Assembly (NCBI GenBank): GCA_022495995.1
Contig: JAFEMH010002497.1
Location: forward strand, 218,501-282,500
Length of the DNA stretch: 64,000 nucleotides
Source of the DNA: Adenophora triphylla var. japonica
Lineage: Eukaryota > Streptophyta > Magnoliopsida > Asterales > Campanulaceae
Direction of reading: 5' to 3'
Part shown: one piece after another, positions 1-10,538 of the stretch
How the letters are laid out: every line of letters begins with the position of its first letter
Numbering within the stretch: the stretch's first letter is position 1
Made by a program: the position numbers and the translations under genes
Notes under the pieces: model-generated
What the model was told of the DNA's origin: nothing
What the model saw: the letters and a program-made list of their open reading frames with translations, nothing else
Database searches by the model: none

Positions 1-258
1 TCATTTTTCCCAATAAGCAAGATTTGCATATCTCGTATGATTCATAATCATGTGAGTCTAAAAGTACATCTTTATGGAGTTTAGAAATACGTTTCTCATT
101 TATATGACCAAGCCGGCAATGCCACATGAACGTGTTGTTCACATCATTCGGTTTAGATTTCTTATTCACATGATAGATATCTTCAACATCATTTTGTTTC
201 TCAACATCAAGGATATAAAGGCCATTAAATGAATTTGCAATACAATAAAGCATATCAT
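1..258 (-). pseudogene. copia pol: GAG-pre-integrase region, continues left of window
   Basis: Minus-strand translation gives a stretch with FNGLYILD, then MWHCRLGHINEKR and CKSCLLGKM. This is the characteristic segment between protease and integrase of plant copia polyproteins, where the H..C and CxxC residues form the integrase zinc-binding region. It is out of frame with the upstream protease ORF, which stops at 259-261, so an indel lies near 255-262. The rest of the polyprotein is outside the window. Confidence 0.85.
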
Positions 259-606
259 TTAACTAAATAGAAAATTCTTATTATCAATAAGAAAACTATA
301 TCCTTCATTATCCAAACAAGAAACAAAAATAATATTCCTACTCATATTCGGAACATAATAACAATTGTTCAAAACAAGAACTAGTACACTAGGTAAAGTG
401 ACTTCATAAGTCCCTATGGCTAATGCAACAACTCTTGCTCCATTCCCCACACGTAGGTCTACTTCACCTTGTTTGAGTAGCTTTCTATTCTTTAGTCCCT
501 GCACATTTAAACAAATGTGAGATCCACATCCGGTATCCAATACCCATGAACTAGAAATAGAAAGGAAAATATCTATCATATAGATACCTGAATCAGTAGC
601 AATCAT
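259..606 (-). pseudogene. copia aspartic protease region
   Basis: The 115-codon frame contains WVLDTGCGSHIC, the retropepsin active-site signature (Asp-Thr-Gly) in its usual plant copia form, followed by VGNGARVVALAIGTYEV and LNNCYYVPNMSRNIIFVS, which also match the family. It overlaps the end of the gag frame by four bases (ATGA at 603-606) in another frame. Copia gag and protease are normally one frame, so I read this as an indel rather than a separate gene. The frame ends just before the GAG-pre-integrase region. Confidence 0.85.
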
Positions 607-1078
607 ATTGCCTTCTTCACTTTTAGGCCTTCCTTATAAGCCTTACAGTTTCGCTTCCAATGACCAACCTCTTGGAAATGGTAGCAAATTGCATCCTTTT
701 GAGACACTTTGGGTTTTGCCTCTTCGACATTGGCAACTTTTGCCTTAGGTTTAGCAACTTTTGCTTTACCTACTTTGCCTTCCTTTTTGAACCCTTTTCC
801 TTTGTTAACCATTAACACATTTGTGGTACTAGGCTTCTTGATATTTTTCTCCGCAGTTTTAAGCATCGCATGCAATTCTGACAGATTTTTCTCCACTCCA
901 CTCATGTTATAGTTCATAATGAAATGACCATAACGTTCAGGCAATGAATTTAATATCGTATCCGTTGTGAGTTCCAAACTCATAGGATACCCAAACCTAT
1001 CAAGTTGCTCAATATATCCTTTCATCTTAAGTACATGAGGACCTATCGACTGCCCCTCTTGCATCTTGCATGCATTAC
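603..1078 (-). pseudogene. copia gag, C-terminal part (split by Tat-A)
   Basis: This is the UBN2-type gag of plant copia elements, which forms the capsid of the virus-like particle. Typical segments are MQEGQSIGPHVLKMKGYIEQL, LNSLPERYGHFIMNYNMS and LHAMLKTAE, followed by a Lys/Ala-rich linker. The zinc knuckle reads CYHFQEVGHWKRNC, in which the second Cys of the CCHC motif is Phe, so zinc binding is probably lost. The N-terminal part lies at 18251-18617 beyond the inserted Tat-A. The frame joins across the 5-bp duplication. Confidence 0.9.
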
Positions 1079-1083
1079 GAGCC
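1079..1083. repeat. target-site duplication of Tat-A (left)
   Basis: gagcc directly precedes the TG of the left LTR. The identical gagcc follows the CA of the right LTR at 18246-18250. Five bases is the normal size for gypsy integrases. Confidence 0.95.
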
Positions 1084-2094
1084 TGAAATTACCCAGGGTT
1101 CGTGCTCGCGCGCGGATTTTTGCCCCCGGCACAATCTCGCATTTTTCGTGCGTTCGTGTTCGGGAAGTCGCCCGGATTCGATAGGCAGCTCGATCGCGCC
1201 CCAGCATCTGGCTTGTTCCATTTTGCGTGTTGGAGGTGTCTCGCTGTGTTTTGCTTGTAGAGTCGCCACGCCGTTTTTATTAAGCCCAAAACATTGAAAA
1301 AGCGCATCCGTTTAAAAATAAACTGTTTTTGTGTGATGAGATTTTTGAGTTCGGAGGTTAGATGACTCCTCAGGAAGAGAATATTAGAATATTAGAGCTT
1401 ACCCTAGTCGCCTCGTAAAAATGAGTCTTTCGGTACCCCTAATATTCTTTAACTATTGTGTGTGTGTATGTGCTTTTAAAAATGCATGCTGTGTCGGATG
1501 TCTACATTGTACACTGCTTTATTGAAATTTATTGAAATAGTAATGGAAGGAAGCCTTACCAATGTTGGTTCATGTCTGTCTTCCGCTGGGGAATAGTATT
1601 TGAGGATGGAATAGTGTTCCGGTACGGACCGGGATTGCTTCGGGATGAGCCGGTTGTCTGCAGACAGAGTTTTGGCCTGCGTTGGATTGTCAGGTGTGCA
1701 CTCGGGCAGAGGTTCGGCGTGCGTTGGGATCGCAGGGATCACTCGGGCAGAGGTTCGGCGTGCGTTGGGATGGCAAGAGTCACTCAGACAGAGTTTTGGC
1801 GTGCGTTCGAGTTGCCGGTTTGACTCGGAAAGAGCCGGGACGCCTCGGGAAAGACCAGGCAAGGCCTTGGAGTACAACGAGGGGCCTCAGAGTACCTCGA
1901 GAGTGCCTCGGGGCTGCGCGGGAGCGTCGTGGAAGCGCTCAGAGAGGCTTCGGAGCACCGCGAGGGGGCTCGGAAGGCCTCGGAATGATCCGAAAGGGGC
2001 CGAGAGTGCCTCGAGAGGTCTTAGAGAGGGAGCCTGAAGGCTTAGGGAGAGAAAAGAATAGGGTGGTGTGTGAAATGAGGGAGGGGGAGCACTC

Positions 2095-2102
2095 TATTTA
2101 TA
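2095..2102 (-). promoter_or_regulatory. TATA box of Tat-A 3' LTR
   Basis: The minus strand reads CACTATAAATAGAG, a clean plant TATA box. It lies 19 bp downstream of the nearest palindrome in element sense. The same box is at 17772-17779 in the 5' LTR. Confidence 0.75.
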
Positions 2103-2120
2103 GTGCAAGATTTTGTGCAA

Positions 2121-2374
2121 GAAGGTCCGTACAGACCTTCTAGGTAATCCAGAATTTTGGTTTTCCTCGATTTGAGGGAATATGTGGACTTTAAGAAGAT
2201 TCAGCAATGATGGTGTCTGGTTGCAATATGGTCCGTACGGACCAACCTTGCATGCAATAAGGTCCGTACGGACCAACCATGTAGCTGGGTAATTATTACC
2301 TCCGGGATTTGAGGGAATAACTTGGAGTTTAAGGGGATTCAGTAATCATTGTGACAAAGAGGTCCGTACGGACC
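2121..2374. repeat. Four GGTCCGTACGGACC palindromes in Tat-A 3' LTR U3
   Basis: Copies lie at 2124-2137 (one mismatch), 2230-2243, 2261-2274 and 2361-2374. All are upstream of the TATA box in element sense. The 5' LTR holds the same set (17798-17817, 17907-17920, 17938-17951, 18038-18051). The first of these extends to the perfect 20-bp palindrome GAAGGTCCGTACGGACCTTC. Confidence 0.95.
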
Positions 2375-2568
2375 ATATTTGCTTTTCCAATTTCTGAAAA
2401 ATCCCAGAAAATTCCTTTTGTGCTTCTTTGTCCCAGAAAGGTCCCTCCCTTGGTTTGGTTGGGGGTTTTTAAGGGTTTTGAGTGTCACGGGTCTTCGAGA
2501 CTGCGTTTGTGAGTCTGCGGTGTTTCCTGTGTGCTCAGAAGAGGGTGATCTAGATTGGAGTACTTACA

Positions 2569-2589
2569 GAAGCCCCTCAGCGACGTCAC
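2569..2589 (-). other. Tat-A polypurine tract region
   Basis: The minus strand reads GTCGCTGAGGGGCTTC directly before the 3' LTR. The GAGGGGCT core is shared by Tat-B (35608-35623), Tat-C (60308-60323) and Gyp-0 (31017-31030). This is the plus-strand DNA primer position. Confidence 0.8.
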
Positions 2590-2740
2590 TTACGGAGGAA
2601 GTGGGGTCATCGATAAGATAAGGGTCCTAATCTGGATCGCGTGCTGGGAGAGAAAGTGACCGTGTAGGTCGGTGTGTGAGGACATGGCGGTGTCCTGTTG
2701 TGTGACCGTTTAGGTCAGTTGGCTGGACCCTGTGATAGAA

Positions 2741-2783
2741 TTCCTACGTATCCCTAGCGGGAATCAAGCCTGATCGTAGTTCG
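2741..2783 (-). other. Conserved 3' module, LTR-proximal copy 1 (Tat-A)
   Basis: In sense orientation this starts GAACTACGATCAGGCTTGAT and ends with GGATACGTAGGAA, around a short CCC/GGG dyad. Equivalents occur at 3218-3276 here, at 35728-35790 in Tat-B and at 60159-60202 in Tat-C. A related version follows pol or gag in each element. Confidence 0.8.
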
Positions 2784-3217
2784 TGTGGGGGGAGGTGGAC
2801 ATGTCAGTGTCCTGTGGGTGACCGTATAGGTCGGCTGTGAGGACGTGGAGGCGTCCTGAGTGACCGTATAGGTCGATGGTAAGGACGTAGAGGCGTCCTG
2901 GGTGATCGTATAGGTCAATGGTAAGGATGTGGAGGCATCCTGGGTAACCATATAAGTCGATGGTAAGGATGTGGAGGCGTCCTGGGTGACCGTATAGGTC
3001 GATGGTAAGGACGTGGAGGCATCCTGGGTGACCGTATAGGTCGATGGTAAGGACGTGGAGGCGTCCTGGGTGACCGTATAGGTCGATGGTAAGGACGTGG
3101 AGGCATCATGGGTGACCATATAGGTCGATGGTAAGGACGTGGAGGCATCCTGGGTGACCGTATAGGTCGATGGTAAGGACTTGGTGGCATCCTGGGTGAC
3201 CATATAGGTCGATGGCT

Positions 3218-3276
3218 GGACCCTGTGATAGGATTCCTACGTATCCCTAGCGGGAATCAAGCCTGGTCGTAGTTCA
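3218..3276 (-). other. Conserved 3' module, LTR-proximal copy 2 (Tat-A)
   Basis: A near-identical second copy of the module at 2741-2783, placed on the other side of the 42-bp array. The array may have expanded inside a duplication of the module. Confidence 0.8.
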
Positions 3277-4413
3277 GAGGTCGTGAAATTGTGAGTGTAT
3301 GCGGGCGTGATGGTGCCCTGAAGTGTCGTGGGACCGCCGAGGTCGACTGTGAGGACGTGGTGGCGTCCTGGGGTGACCGCATAGGTCGGTGGTAAGGACG
3401 TGGTGGCGTCCTGGGTGTGCAATCTTACTAGAAGATGGGTAATCTTACAAGAAGATGGGTAATCTTACGAGAAGATGGGTAATCTTACGAGAAGATGGGT
3501 AATCTTACGAGAAGATGGTTTGTGGTGTGACCGCCGAGGTCGATTGTGAGGACGTGGTGGCGCCCTGAGATGGAAATTTTACGATTTTCCGAATCGGGTG
3601 GTTTAAAGCCTTTCGGGCTAGAGATAGTGATTTGGGAGGTTTATACGGTATTCCGCACCGAGTGGTTTAAAGCCTTCCGGGCTGGAGATAGTAATGTGGG
3701 AGGTTTATACGGTCTTTCGGACCGAGTGGTTTAAAGCCTTCCGGGCTGGAGATAGTAATGTGGGAGGTTTATACGGTCTTCCGGACTGAGTGGTTTAAAG
3801 CCTTCCGGGCTGGAGATATGTCATGTATGAGGACTTGATTCGTCTTCTGACTGCAGTTGTGTCATGTACGAGGACTTGATTCGTCTTCTGACTGCAGTTG
3901 TGTCATGTATGAGGACTTGATTCGTCTTCTGACTGCGGTTTGCGGAGGCGTGGCTGCCTTGTGCTTTGATTGTGAGAGGTGTGGATGCCTCATGTTTTGT
4001 CCGCTGGGGAAAAGGTTGGACTTACGCTGATTGCCGATGTTCATCTGCTGGGGATATGTGGCCTCGTAGGGGCTTTGTCCGCTGAGAAGGAGACTTCGGG
4101 CTTGCTTTGATGGCCAGTGGTTGATTCATCGTCTGGCGTTTTGGAGGCATTTTGTGCCTTGGGATTTGTGCTTGGAGGTGCTGGCTCCTTTTCGCGATTG
4201 TTTCACCGTTTAGTGGGCGAGGTCCGGGCTTACGATGACGGCCGGTGGTTGTGTTGCCGTTTAGTGGGCGAAATCCGGGCTTATGTTGATGGCCGGTGTT
4301 GGTTTTGTTGGGTTAAGGACCAAACTGCATTGAATTTGCTGAGATAGGCCTTTGGACAGCCAGGGGCAAAGATTATAAGGGCAAAGAAGTAATTTGGCCT
4401 TATGTTGCAAAGA

Positions 4414-4458
4414 GGTCCGTACGGATTTTCTCTCTCTGCAAAGAGGTCCGTACGGACC
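4414..4458. promoter_or_regulatory. Two LTR-type palindromes upstream of antisense PMD gene
   Basis: GGTCCGTACGGATT at 4414-4427 (imperfect) and the perfect GGTCCGTACGGACC at 4445-4458 lie 167-211 bp before the PMD start codon. Both sit in the context TGCAAAGAGGTCCG, as do the copies at 7859-7872. The motif is the one repeated in the LTR. A regulatory role is inferred. Confidence 0.7.
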
Positions 4459-4624
4459 AATGTTGAATTTTACAGTTCCCAGATTTTGACCAGCTGAAGA
4501 ACCGAGGCAACCCTTCATTCTTCTTCTTCCAGTTCGTGAACCAGCGAGAGAGAGGGAGAGAAAACTCCATTTTTGTACCAAAATCCTTAGAAAATCCTCC
4601 AATATTTAGCTTGAGTTGCTTGTA

Positions 4625-7500
4625 ATGGCGGAAGGATCAAGGAGAGGTCGTCGTCAACGGAGCCAAGAGATGATCGAGCAAAGGGCGGAGCTTCAAAGGA
4701 ATTGCATCTCCTTCATGCCTTCGTCAAAGAACCCGGATGTGTTGTACCCGAATCTGGAGGTGCATACTAGGCGAGCTAGGAACGTCGGGGAGGTAAGAAA
4801 TCAACTTCGTCTTGATTCCTTGCTTGAATTGTTGAATGCTAGAACTAGGTTTTAGTTTTTCGCATATTTGGGGCTTTCGTTGTTTGCCATGCTTTTTGTG
4901 AAATTCGTGATGAATTGTTGAAATTGAGCATGTAAAAATTGTGGGTATGTGATTTTTGTGCAAAAATGTGTAGATTAGCTCTTATTTGTAAAAATAAAGT
5001 GCCTCTCTTTGAAATGCATGCTTTGGTGTTTTGTACCTTATGCTATTTTTGTGTGTCATTGTGAGAAAAATTGCCATGTAGGGACAAGTTTTGTGAAAAA
5101 TGTGACATGTGCCGTGTTGTCTGAAAGTATGTGCCGTGTAGGGATGGACTTTTCTGAAAATGTGTAATGTAGTGTGTGCCGTGTTTTTGGTGACGGACTA
5201 TGTGGGGAAAATTATGTGCAATATGTGGCGTGTTTTGTGACGGGTCTTTTGAAAATGTGTCGTGGAGGGCTTAATCCCTCTGTTGAGAAAATTTGAACAG
5301 TGTGTGCCGTGTTTTGTGACGGACTGCATGGGGAAAATCATGTGTAATGCATGCCGTGTTTTGTGACGGGTTGCATGTGAAAATTATGTGCAATGTGTGC
5401 CGTGTTTTGTGACGGACTTTTTTTTTTTTTTGTGTTTTGCATTGAGTACTGTGACTGACGTACCTTTGCTATGTTTACCTGCAGGATGAGGGGCTTTTAT
5501 CTGGGAAAGCCAAAAAGATGAAGTCTCGGGGGTCGCTCGAGGCAGTAGTGGAGTTGTGGCAGCAGCTGCCGGACATCTCTATGGGGGGCAGGCCGAGCCC
5601 TAAGAGGCTGGTGTATGCTTCCGGCTTGGGCGTGTTCGTGGAGAACTTGGCCGGGATTTCTGATACGAGGAAGAACAAGAGTATCTTCCTAGGCTTGTCT
5701 GAGTATTGGTGGGATACCACTCACACCTTCCATTTGAGCTGGGGCGAGGTGACGGTGACTCCCACCGATTTTGCTGCTATCACCGAGCTTTCCTTCAAAG
5801 GAGGGCCAGTGCGGTAGAGGGACAGGATATCCGAGGAGGTGCTGGCTGAGCTGCTGGGCTTCGCGCCTCTTCCTCGCAGGGGCCTGGGCATGCTGTACAG
5901 CGATGTGGAGATGCGGATTACGGCCAGTATTGGGGCCTATTGCCGTGGTACCGGCCTGGTGACGGCGGATCAGCTGGCACGCTCCTTCCTGTGGTTTGCC
6001 CTTTCCGAGACTCTGTTCTCGAATCACGCGACTACGGCTCCCTTTGCTCTGCTGGAGAGTTTGATTGATTTGGAGAGGGTTTGCAAGATAGCTTGGGGTG
6101 AGCCGGGCCTGGCCGAGCTTTACTTCTCTTTGGACCGGTTTAGTCGAGGCATGGCCAGTTCTTTGGGCTGCTTTGATTTTGCTTTGGAGGTATGAGTTTA
6201 TTGCTGTTTTTGATTTAGCAATTTGTCATTTCTCCGCTTTCTTTTGCACTGAGCCTTTTCTGCTTTTGTCACAGGTGTGGTTTTATGAGATCTTCCGGTG
6301 CTTCCCATGGGATCGAGAGGCTGAGGCCATAGCGGCCTATCCTTCTATGTTGGGCTGGGCCCGCCCGGCGAGGAGGAGGAGGACCAGTAGGGGGAAGCTC
6401 ACCATTGCCTACGGGGATATGCAGGAGCATCTGGGGAGAGACAGCCCAGCGAAATTTGATCTGTACCCCTGGGCTCGGTATGGGGCTGACGAGTTTGAGG
6501 GTGCTCCCGTGGTGACGGCACAGAGGAAGATGCTGCGGGGCCTGACCTGCGATGTTATGTACTTGGGAGAGAGGGTCTTCTGGCAGCATGGCCCGGGTAT
6601 GCTCCCCCTGGCTCCGAGGGACCCGCCTTTTGGGATGATGGATTCCCGTGATATGGACGTGCTGGAGTTTGAGAGATATCTTGGCGGCGTGAGTGCCGAT
6701 GAGTTTGTTTTGTTTGGAGAGGAGTATGGGACCTTCGTTAGGAGGAAGTTGAGGACGCCACAGGTGTTGGCGAGGGAGAGGGAGGCTGGCCCTCCAGGTC
6801 CCCCAGAGGTTCCGGTGCCTGGGCCGGATTTTACATATGTTTGCGGGGATTCATCGAGGTGGAGGGTGTCGGTACCCGTCCCTGAGCAGGCTCCAGCTGC
6901 CTACCGGGTTGACCCTGATATGCCGGTGAGTGTGCTTACTCTTTTCTGTCTTGGCATCTTTTCTGTATTTTTCTCTTTTTGTATGCCTGTATCTCTTTAG
7001 CTGAGCGTTTCTTTGGCTGTTTGCTTGTGCAGGTCCCGGGGAGAGCCTTCGACACGCTGACCCGCCGTTATGTGGCGATGCGGTCCTTCGCGAAGAAGTT
7101 GGCGGGGAAGCTGTCTTGCCGGTCTTCGCGGCGTGTGCCGGCGTACGAGCCGATGCCTTCGAGGCATTCTGTGGATGTTCCTCCATCGAGGGTTGAGCCA
7201 GAGCCGCAGCAGGAGGGACCCTCTCGGGGGCGGCATAGCATGGATGCCGGGACGTCTTCGGGAGTCCAGAGGCAGCCGGTCTTTCACCAGTTCTGGCCTT
7301 TGCAGGAGGCACCGGGAGAGAGTTCGTCAGAGCCTTCCTTCTTTGACCCTTTTGCCGGGTTTGACCCTTCCGAGTATCTTGAGTACCTACCCCAGGAGGG
7401 GGTTCAGTATTCTGATGACGAGGGTGTGGCTGGCGAGTTTGCCGGGGTGCCCGACTTCTCGCTTGAGGATGTTGGTGATGATGATGAAGAGTCAGATTAG
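4625..7500 (+). CDS. Plant mobile domain (PMD) protein gene, antisense in Tat-A, four exons, one premature stop
   Basis: Four exons, 4625-4792, 5485-6189, 6275-6925 and 7033-7500, join in phase 0 at GT-AG introns and give about 663 codons. The N-terminus is short and basic (MAEGSRRGRRQRSQE). The PMD region follows, with LSEYWWDTTHTFHLSWGEVT, TPTDFAAITELSFKGGPV, a helical middle, and VWFYEIFRCFPWDR in exon 3. The C-terminus is Pro- and Glu-rich and acidic. PMD proteins (Arabidopsis MAIN/MAIL family) are plant nuclear proteins whose domain also occurs in transposons. An in-frame TAG at 5815-5817 follows GGPVR, so this copy is probably inactive. AATAAA lies at 7569-7574. The gene has its own strand and 3' end but lies wholly within the element. 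Confidence 0.85.
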
Positions 7501-7989
7501 GGCTCATTTGCTTTCCCTCTTTCCATATCTTTTTTTTTTGTTTAGCAACAGACATTATGTGTACCTGTAATAAAACATTCGAATTTGCACCACAAAGTAT
7601 TTTATTTTAAGATATAATGCCATATTTTGTGATTCCCGGGAATTGTCCTAGGAATTGTTGCTATTTTATTTATTTTTGCATGCCACGTGAGCTGGGGGTG
7701 CATTTGTGGGTAGTGTATGCTTGCCGAAAATGGCTTTGGCCAGAATTTGGGCAGTTTGGAGCAAGGTCCTGCTGGGAACAGTGGTTGTTGTACTGTTTGC
7801 TGGGAAAGTGGGGCCATGATGCAACAAGGTCCGTACGGACCAACCTGGGATGCAAAGAGGTCCGTACGGATCACCTTTGCTTTTGGGAAGGGATAAATGC
7901 TTTCCGGATGTCTGGACTTTCCCTACTCCCCATTTGCAGCCATTTTCGAGCTTTCTTCCCCATTTTCTCTAGGAACCTCCATTTTTGCC
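7501..7989 (+). promoter_or_regulatory. Intergenic region with palindromes upstream of antisense DUF7745-like gene
   Basis: After the PMD stop come an AATAAA (7569-7574) and about 400 bp without a gene. GGTCCGTACGGACC at 7828-7841 and GGTCCGTACGGATC at 7859-7872 lie 118-162 bp before the ATG at 7990. A weak TATA-like GGGATAAATG follows at about 7888. The arrangement repeats that in front of the PMD gene. Confidence 0.65.
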
Positions 7990-9511
7990 ATGGATTCTTC
8001 GTACGTTCCACGAATTTTGCCAAGGCTTTCGCAAGAGCGGCAAGCATACTTCCTTGCGGCTGAAAATGTGGATGCGACACCGCATGAGGCATCAGAGGCG
8101 GGCTTTCGAGGTAAGGTTTCGACTTTGCTCGGTTTGGTCCCTTAAGGAGTTGGTTCCTGATTGGGAATTATTACGGGCTGCCGCGAAGTTCTGGGATGTT
8201 AGGAGGCATGTGTATTGCTTCTCCTACAATGAGATGGTGCCCACCTTTGAGGATTTTCAGGCTTTAATTGGAGGACCGGAGGTGGAGGCCATCTCACTTC
8301 CTTTGATTGGCGGTACCGCCGTGAGCGTGAAGCTTGCGTGCTTTCTTCGGACTTCGTTGGGAGAAGTGCAGGGCATGATCCTTGATTCGGGCCATATTGA
8401 CATTTCTGCGCTGCCGGAGCGGTTTATGATTGATGATGAGAGTGATGTCTCATGGGATGCATTTGCCTTGTGCGTGATAGCGACACTTTTTATGGTCAGC
8501 TCCCTTGGGGTTTGCGATGGCGCTTTGCTAGATGTGGTTGGACACTGTAGAGCTGGAGAGGATATTGTCCCGTTGGTGCTGGGGGAGACTCTTCATGGTA
8601 TTGATCGTCTGGCGGCTGGGGATCGGTTCATGAGAGGGGGAAGCCCCGCTTTACTCACCTTGTGGCTGCGGGAGAGGCTTCAGGCTATGCGTGAGGCTCC
8701 GGCGTTGTTCAGCCCGTGGACATTTGCTCAGCGTCCCCTTGTGTTGGATATGGATCAATCCGCCTGGGAGAGATGGATGGCACAGCTTGGTACGCATCAG
8801 ATCCGTTGGTGGGTTCCGCACTGGGGGATTGAGACTAGGAGAGCCTTGCAGGAAGGGTCCTATGTCGTTAGAGTTCCAGGTTTGTCTTGGTCCTCTTTCT
8901 ATATTCTGTCGCTTATTTCCCGGCAGTTCGGGATGAAGCAGGAGCCTTTGTTGGGCTGGGATGACCTTGCTACTGCGGAGGTAACTCTTCTTTGTATGGC
9001 AGCTCCAGGTGCTCTTTTGTATTTTCTGAGGGTATGGAAGTATTCCGCTTTCCCTCCTGTGGTGCTCCTTAGACGTCGGGAGAGTGTCGTATTGACTACC
9101 CAGTACCTGGCCTGGTATGAGCAGCGTGTTGGGCAGTCCTAAGTGGCTTTGGGGAGCAGGCGTGGAGCGATTCCGGGGCCTGATTGTCGTAGTAGCTATT
9201 GCCTTAGTAGTGCCGAAGCCTGGTCTGACCCTCAGGATGTTACGGGAGACACTTTGTTTGACTACGAGACTAGAGTTGACCGACTGACGGGGAGAGGTCC
9301 CCTTTTGCAGACTCGCAGGGAGGAGATCCGAGCCGAAGCACGGGCGACTGAAGCCCTGAGAGCTGCTGGATTGTTTGACTCTACGGGGAGGACCCCTAAT
9401 CTCGGACTGAGAGAAGTAGAGATGGCTCACGTGGAGCGAAAGAAGACTCGCCGGGGACGAGGGAAGAAAGGGAAGAATGGCGAGGGGACAAGCGCAGATG
9501 GTGCGGAATGA
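7990..9511 (+). pseudogene. DUF7745-like protein gene, antisense in Tat-A
   Basis: The conserved frame runs through WSLKELVPDWELLRAAAKFW, RHVYCFSYNEMVPTFEDFQ, DIVPLVLGETLHGIDRL, GGSPALLTLWLRERL and VVLTTQYLAWYEQ. It matches the homologous gene in Tat-B (37109-38678) all along. I assign it to the plant DUF7745 group, related to PMD, from its W...F/Y..EM.PT.EDF pattern. The best start context is ATG 7990, but that frame (MDSSYVPRILPRL) shifts into the conserved frame near 8110. Otherwise the first ATG in frame is 8066. A TAA at 9140-9142 interrupts the C-terminus, after which the same frame continues to a basic tail (RKKTRRGRGKKGK). The molecular role is unknown. Confidence 0.75.
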
Positions 9512-9934
9512 CCTCCTAGGTATCCATTCATTGCGTTGCAAACACATTATTTGTTAAATGTATTAAGCTGTCTTTTAGCATGTTGTGAACTTGAGAGTAG
9601 ACCGTGCTTGAACTCATCAAGAAATGTTGTAATCGTTAGTGATTTGTGATTTACTTTTAAAGCTTTGTCGAGATGCAAGATCTCTTGTTCGCTTTTGTTT
9701 CTTTTGTGCACCTTGGCGACGTCCATCATTGGACTTTTTTGTTGCTTTCGCGGACTGAAGTAACCTGGGCCTTGACGGCAATCCCTTTTGCTTGGGCTTT
9801 GTGTTTGGCTGAGAGGTTGGATGATCCCTTGACAAGTCGTTTTGACGGTCTTTTCTGTAGCTTCCTTGCCTCTTGTTTGTTGGCGTCGGGCTCTGGACCT
9901 CATTTTTGCAGCTTCTGCTTGAGCTTATTATATA
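9512..9934. other. Non-coding Tat-A 3' region
   Basis: I see no gene. The segment CCGTGCTTGAACTCATCAA near 9601-9619 recurs downstream of the Tat-B DUF7745-like gene at about 38847. This shows that the two elements share this 3' region by descent. Confidence 0.7.
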
Positions 9935-10179
9935 CTCCCTCCGTCCCAGCCCACTGTAAACCAAAAAAAATGGCACACCAATTAAGGAATATTATTAAGA
10001 TAATGAAAATGTGTGATAGAAAATGAAGAGAGAGAATGAGTGGAGTAATTAGTAGGTTTGTTGAATAAATTGTGTGGTGGAGAATGAGTGGAGTTAATGA
10101 GTGGATGGGGTAGGGAGAATATAAAATATTAAAGGACATTCCATTTATGGCAGTTTACACTGGGCTGGGACGGAGGGAG
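9935..10179. mobile_element. Stowaway-like MITE (245 bp)
   Basis: Terminal inverted repeats begin CTCCCTCCGTCCCAGCCCA at both ends, with about 26 bp matching. They are flanked by TA duplications at 9933-9934 and 10180-10181. The start CTCCCTCCGT and the TA target are hallmarks of Stowaway elements mobilised by Tc1/mariner transposases. It carries no coding sequence. Confidence 0.93.
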
Positions 10180-10450
10180 TATATTTTTTTTTGAGAGACT
10201 TTGCTCGAGCTCTTTTTTTTTTTTTTTGAAGCGCGTGAGGGCGAAGGCAAGCCCCTGGCTTGGAAGTTGACATGGGTCGGTCGTTTGATGCTGAGTGACC
10301 TTTTGATGTCCTTTGATGTTGCCGCCGTTGTTTTGACTTGGTCAAGGTGATGGCGGGGGCATGCTCTTGGAAAGTGTGTAGTTTGATGGAGGTCTTGATT
10401 GACATTCAAACTTTTGACTTTTTTGTGTGTTTTTAGACCGGACCAATTAA
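10180..10450. other. Tat-A post-integrase non-coding segment with A/T tract
   Basis: It contains a T14 tract. A sense-strand segment (10260-10410, with CCATCACCTTGACCAAGTCAA-like sequence) is homologous to Tat-C 52430-52570, where it is also followed by A-rich sequence. Frames here are not supported as genes. Confidence 0.7.
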
Positions 10451-10500
10451 GGTTGCCTATGTTCCCCCGGACTAGAGGGCTCAGGTCTGCGTAGTTCGAC
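10451..10500 (-). other. Conserved 3' module, pol-proximal copy (Tat-A)
   Basis: The sense strand reads GAACTACGCAGACCTGAGCC, then a CTC/GAG-type dyad, then AACATAGGCAACC. It lies about 40 bp after the integrase stop. Equivalents are at 38971-39030 (Tat-B) and 53137-53187 (Tat-C). Confidence 0.8.
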
Positions 10501-10538
10501 ACTACATGGAGTGCCAAGAGATGCACTGTTGTTCTTCT

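Larger units (their letters stand above)
1084..2568 (-). repeat. Tat-A 3' LTR
   Basis: Begins TGAAATTACCC and ends GTACTTACA on the plus strand, which is TGTAAGTAC...GGGTAATTTCA in element sense. It aligns along its length with 16757-18245. It holds a TATA box (TATTTATA, minus strand, 2095-2102) and four copies of the GGTCCGTACGGACC palindrome upstream of it. The sense termini match those of Tat-C. Confidence 0.95.
2650..4400. repeat. Tat-A 3' tandem-repeat block
   Basis: This is a non-coding mosaic of short arrays. A 42-bp unit runs about ten times from 2790 to 3215, with dyads such as GACC-GTATA-GGTC and GGACG-TGGAGG-CGTCC. A 20-bp unit runs about five times from 3423 to 3517, with ATCTT-ACGAG-AAGAT. 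A 64-bp unit runs about 3.5 times from 3588 to 3815, with AGCC-TTCCG-GGCT. A unit of about 41 bp runs three times from 3818 to 3940. From 4000 to 4300 are degenerate repeats around GTTTAGTGGGCGA. Long minus-strand frames here reflect unit lengths divisible by three. Hypervariable 3' repeats are known in Tat/Ogre elements. Confidence 0.85.

Noticed and set aside
603..606. Programmed frameshift between copia gag and protease (ATGA overlap)
   Set aside because: Plant copia elements normally have one frame here and this copy has other frame breaks, so an indel is simpler.
709..912. Plus-strand frame opposite copia gag
   Set aside because: Shadow of the Lys/Ala-rich gag linker; hydrophobic translation only because of complementary codons.
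2754..3203. 149-codon minus-strand frame of a TQDASTSLPSTY repeat in Tat-A
   Set aside because: It is the 42-bp array (14 codons) read in one frame; no signal peptide, start or independent evidence.
2680..3215. Apparent compensatory changes in the 42-bp array stems (GGACG/CGTCC, GGATG/CATCC, GGACA/TGTCC)
   Set aside because: All three forms arise from CpG deamination (CG to TG or CA), and mixed mismatched units are common, so this is not evidence for selection on RNA structure.
4625..7500. PMD gene as an ordinary host gene that the element happened to surround
   Set aside because: It lies between the polypurine tract and integrase of one element with matching TSDs outside both LTRs, and carries the LTR palindrome in front; the related Tat-B has a homologous neighbour gene in the same place.
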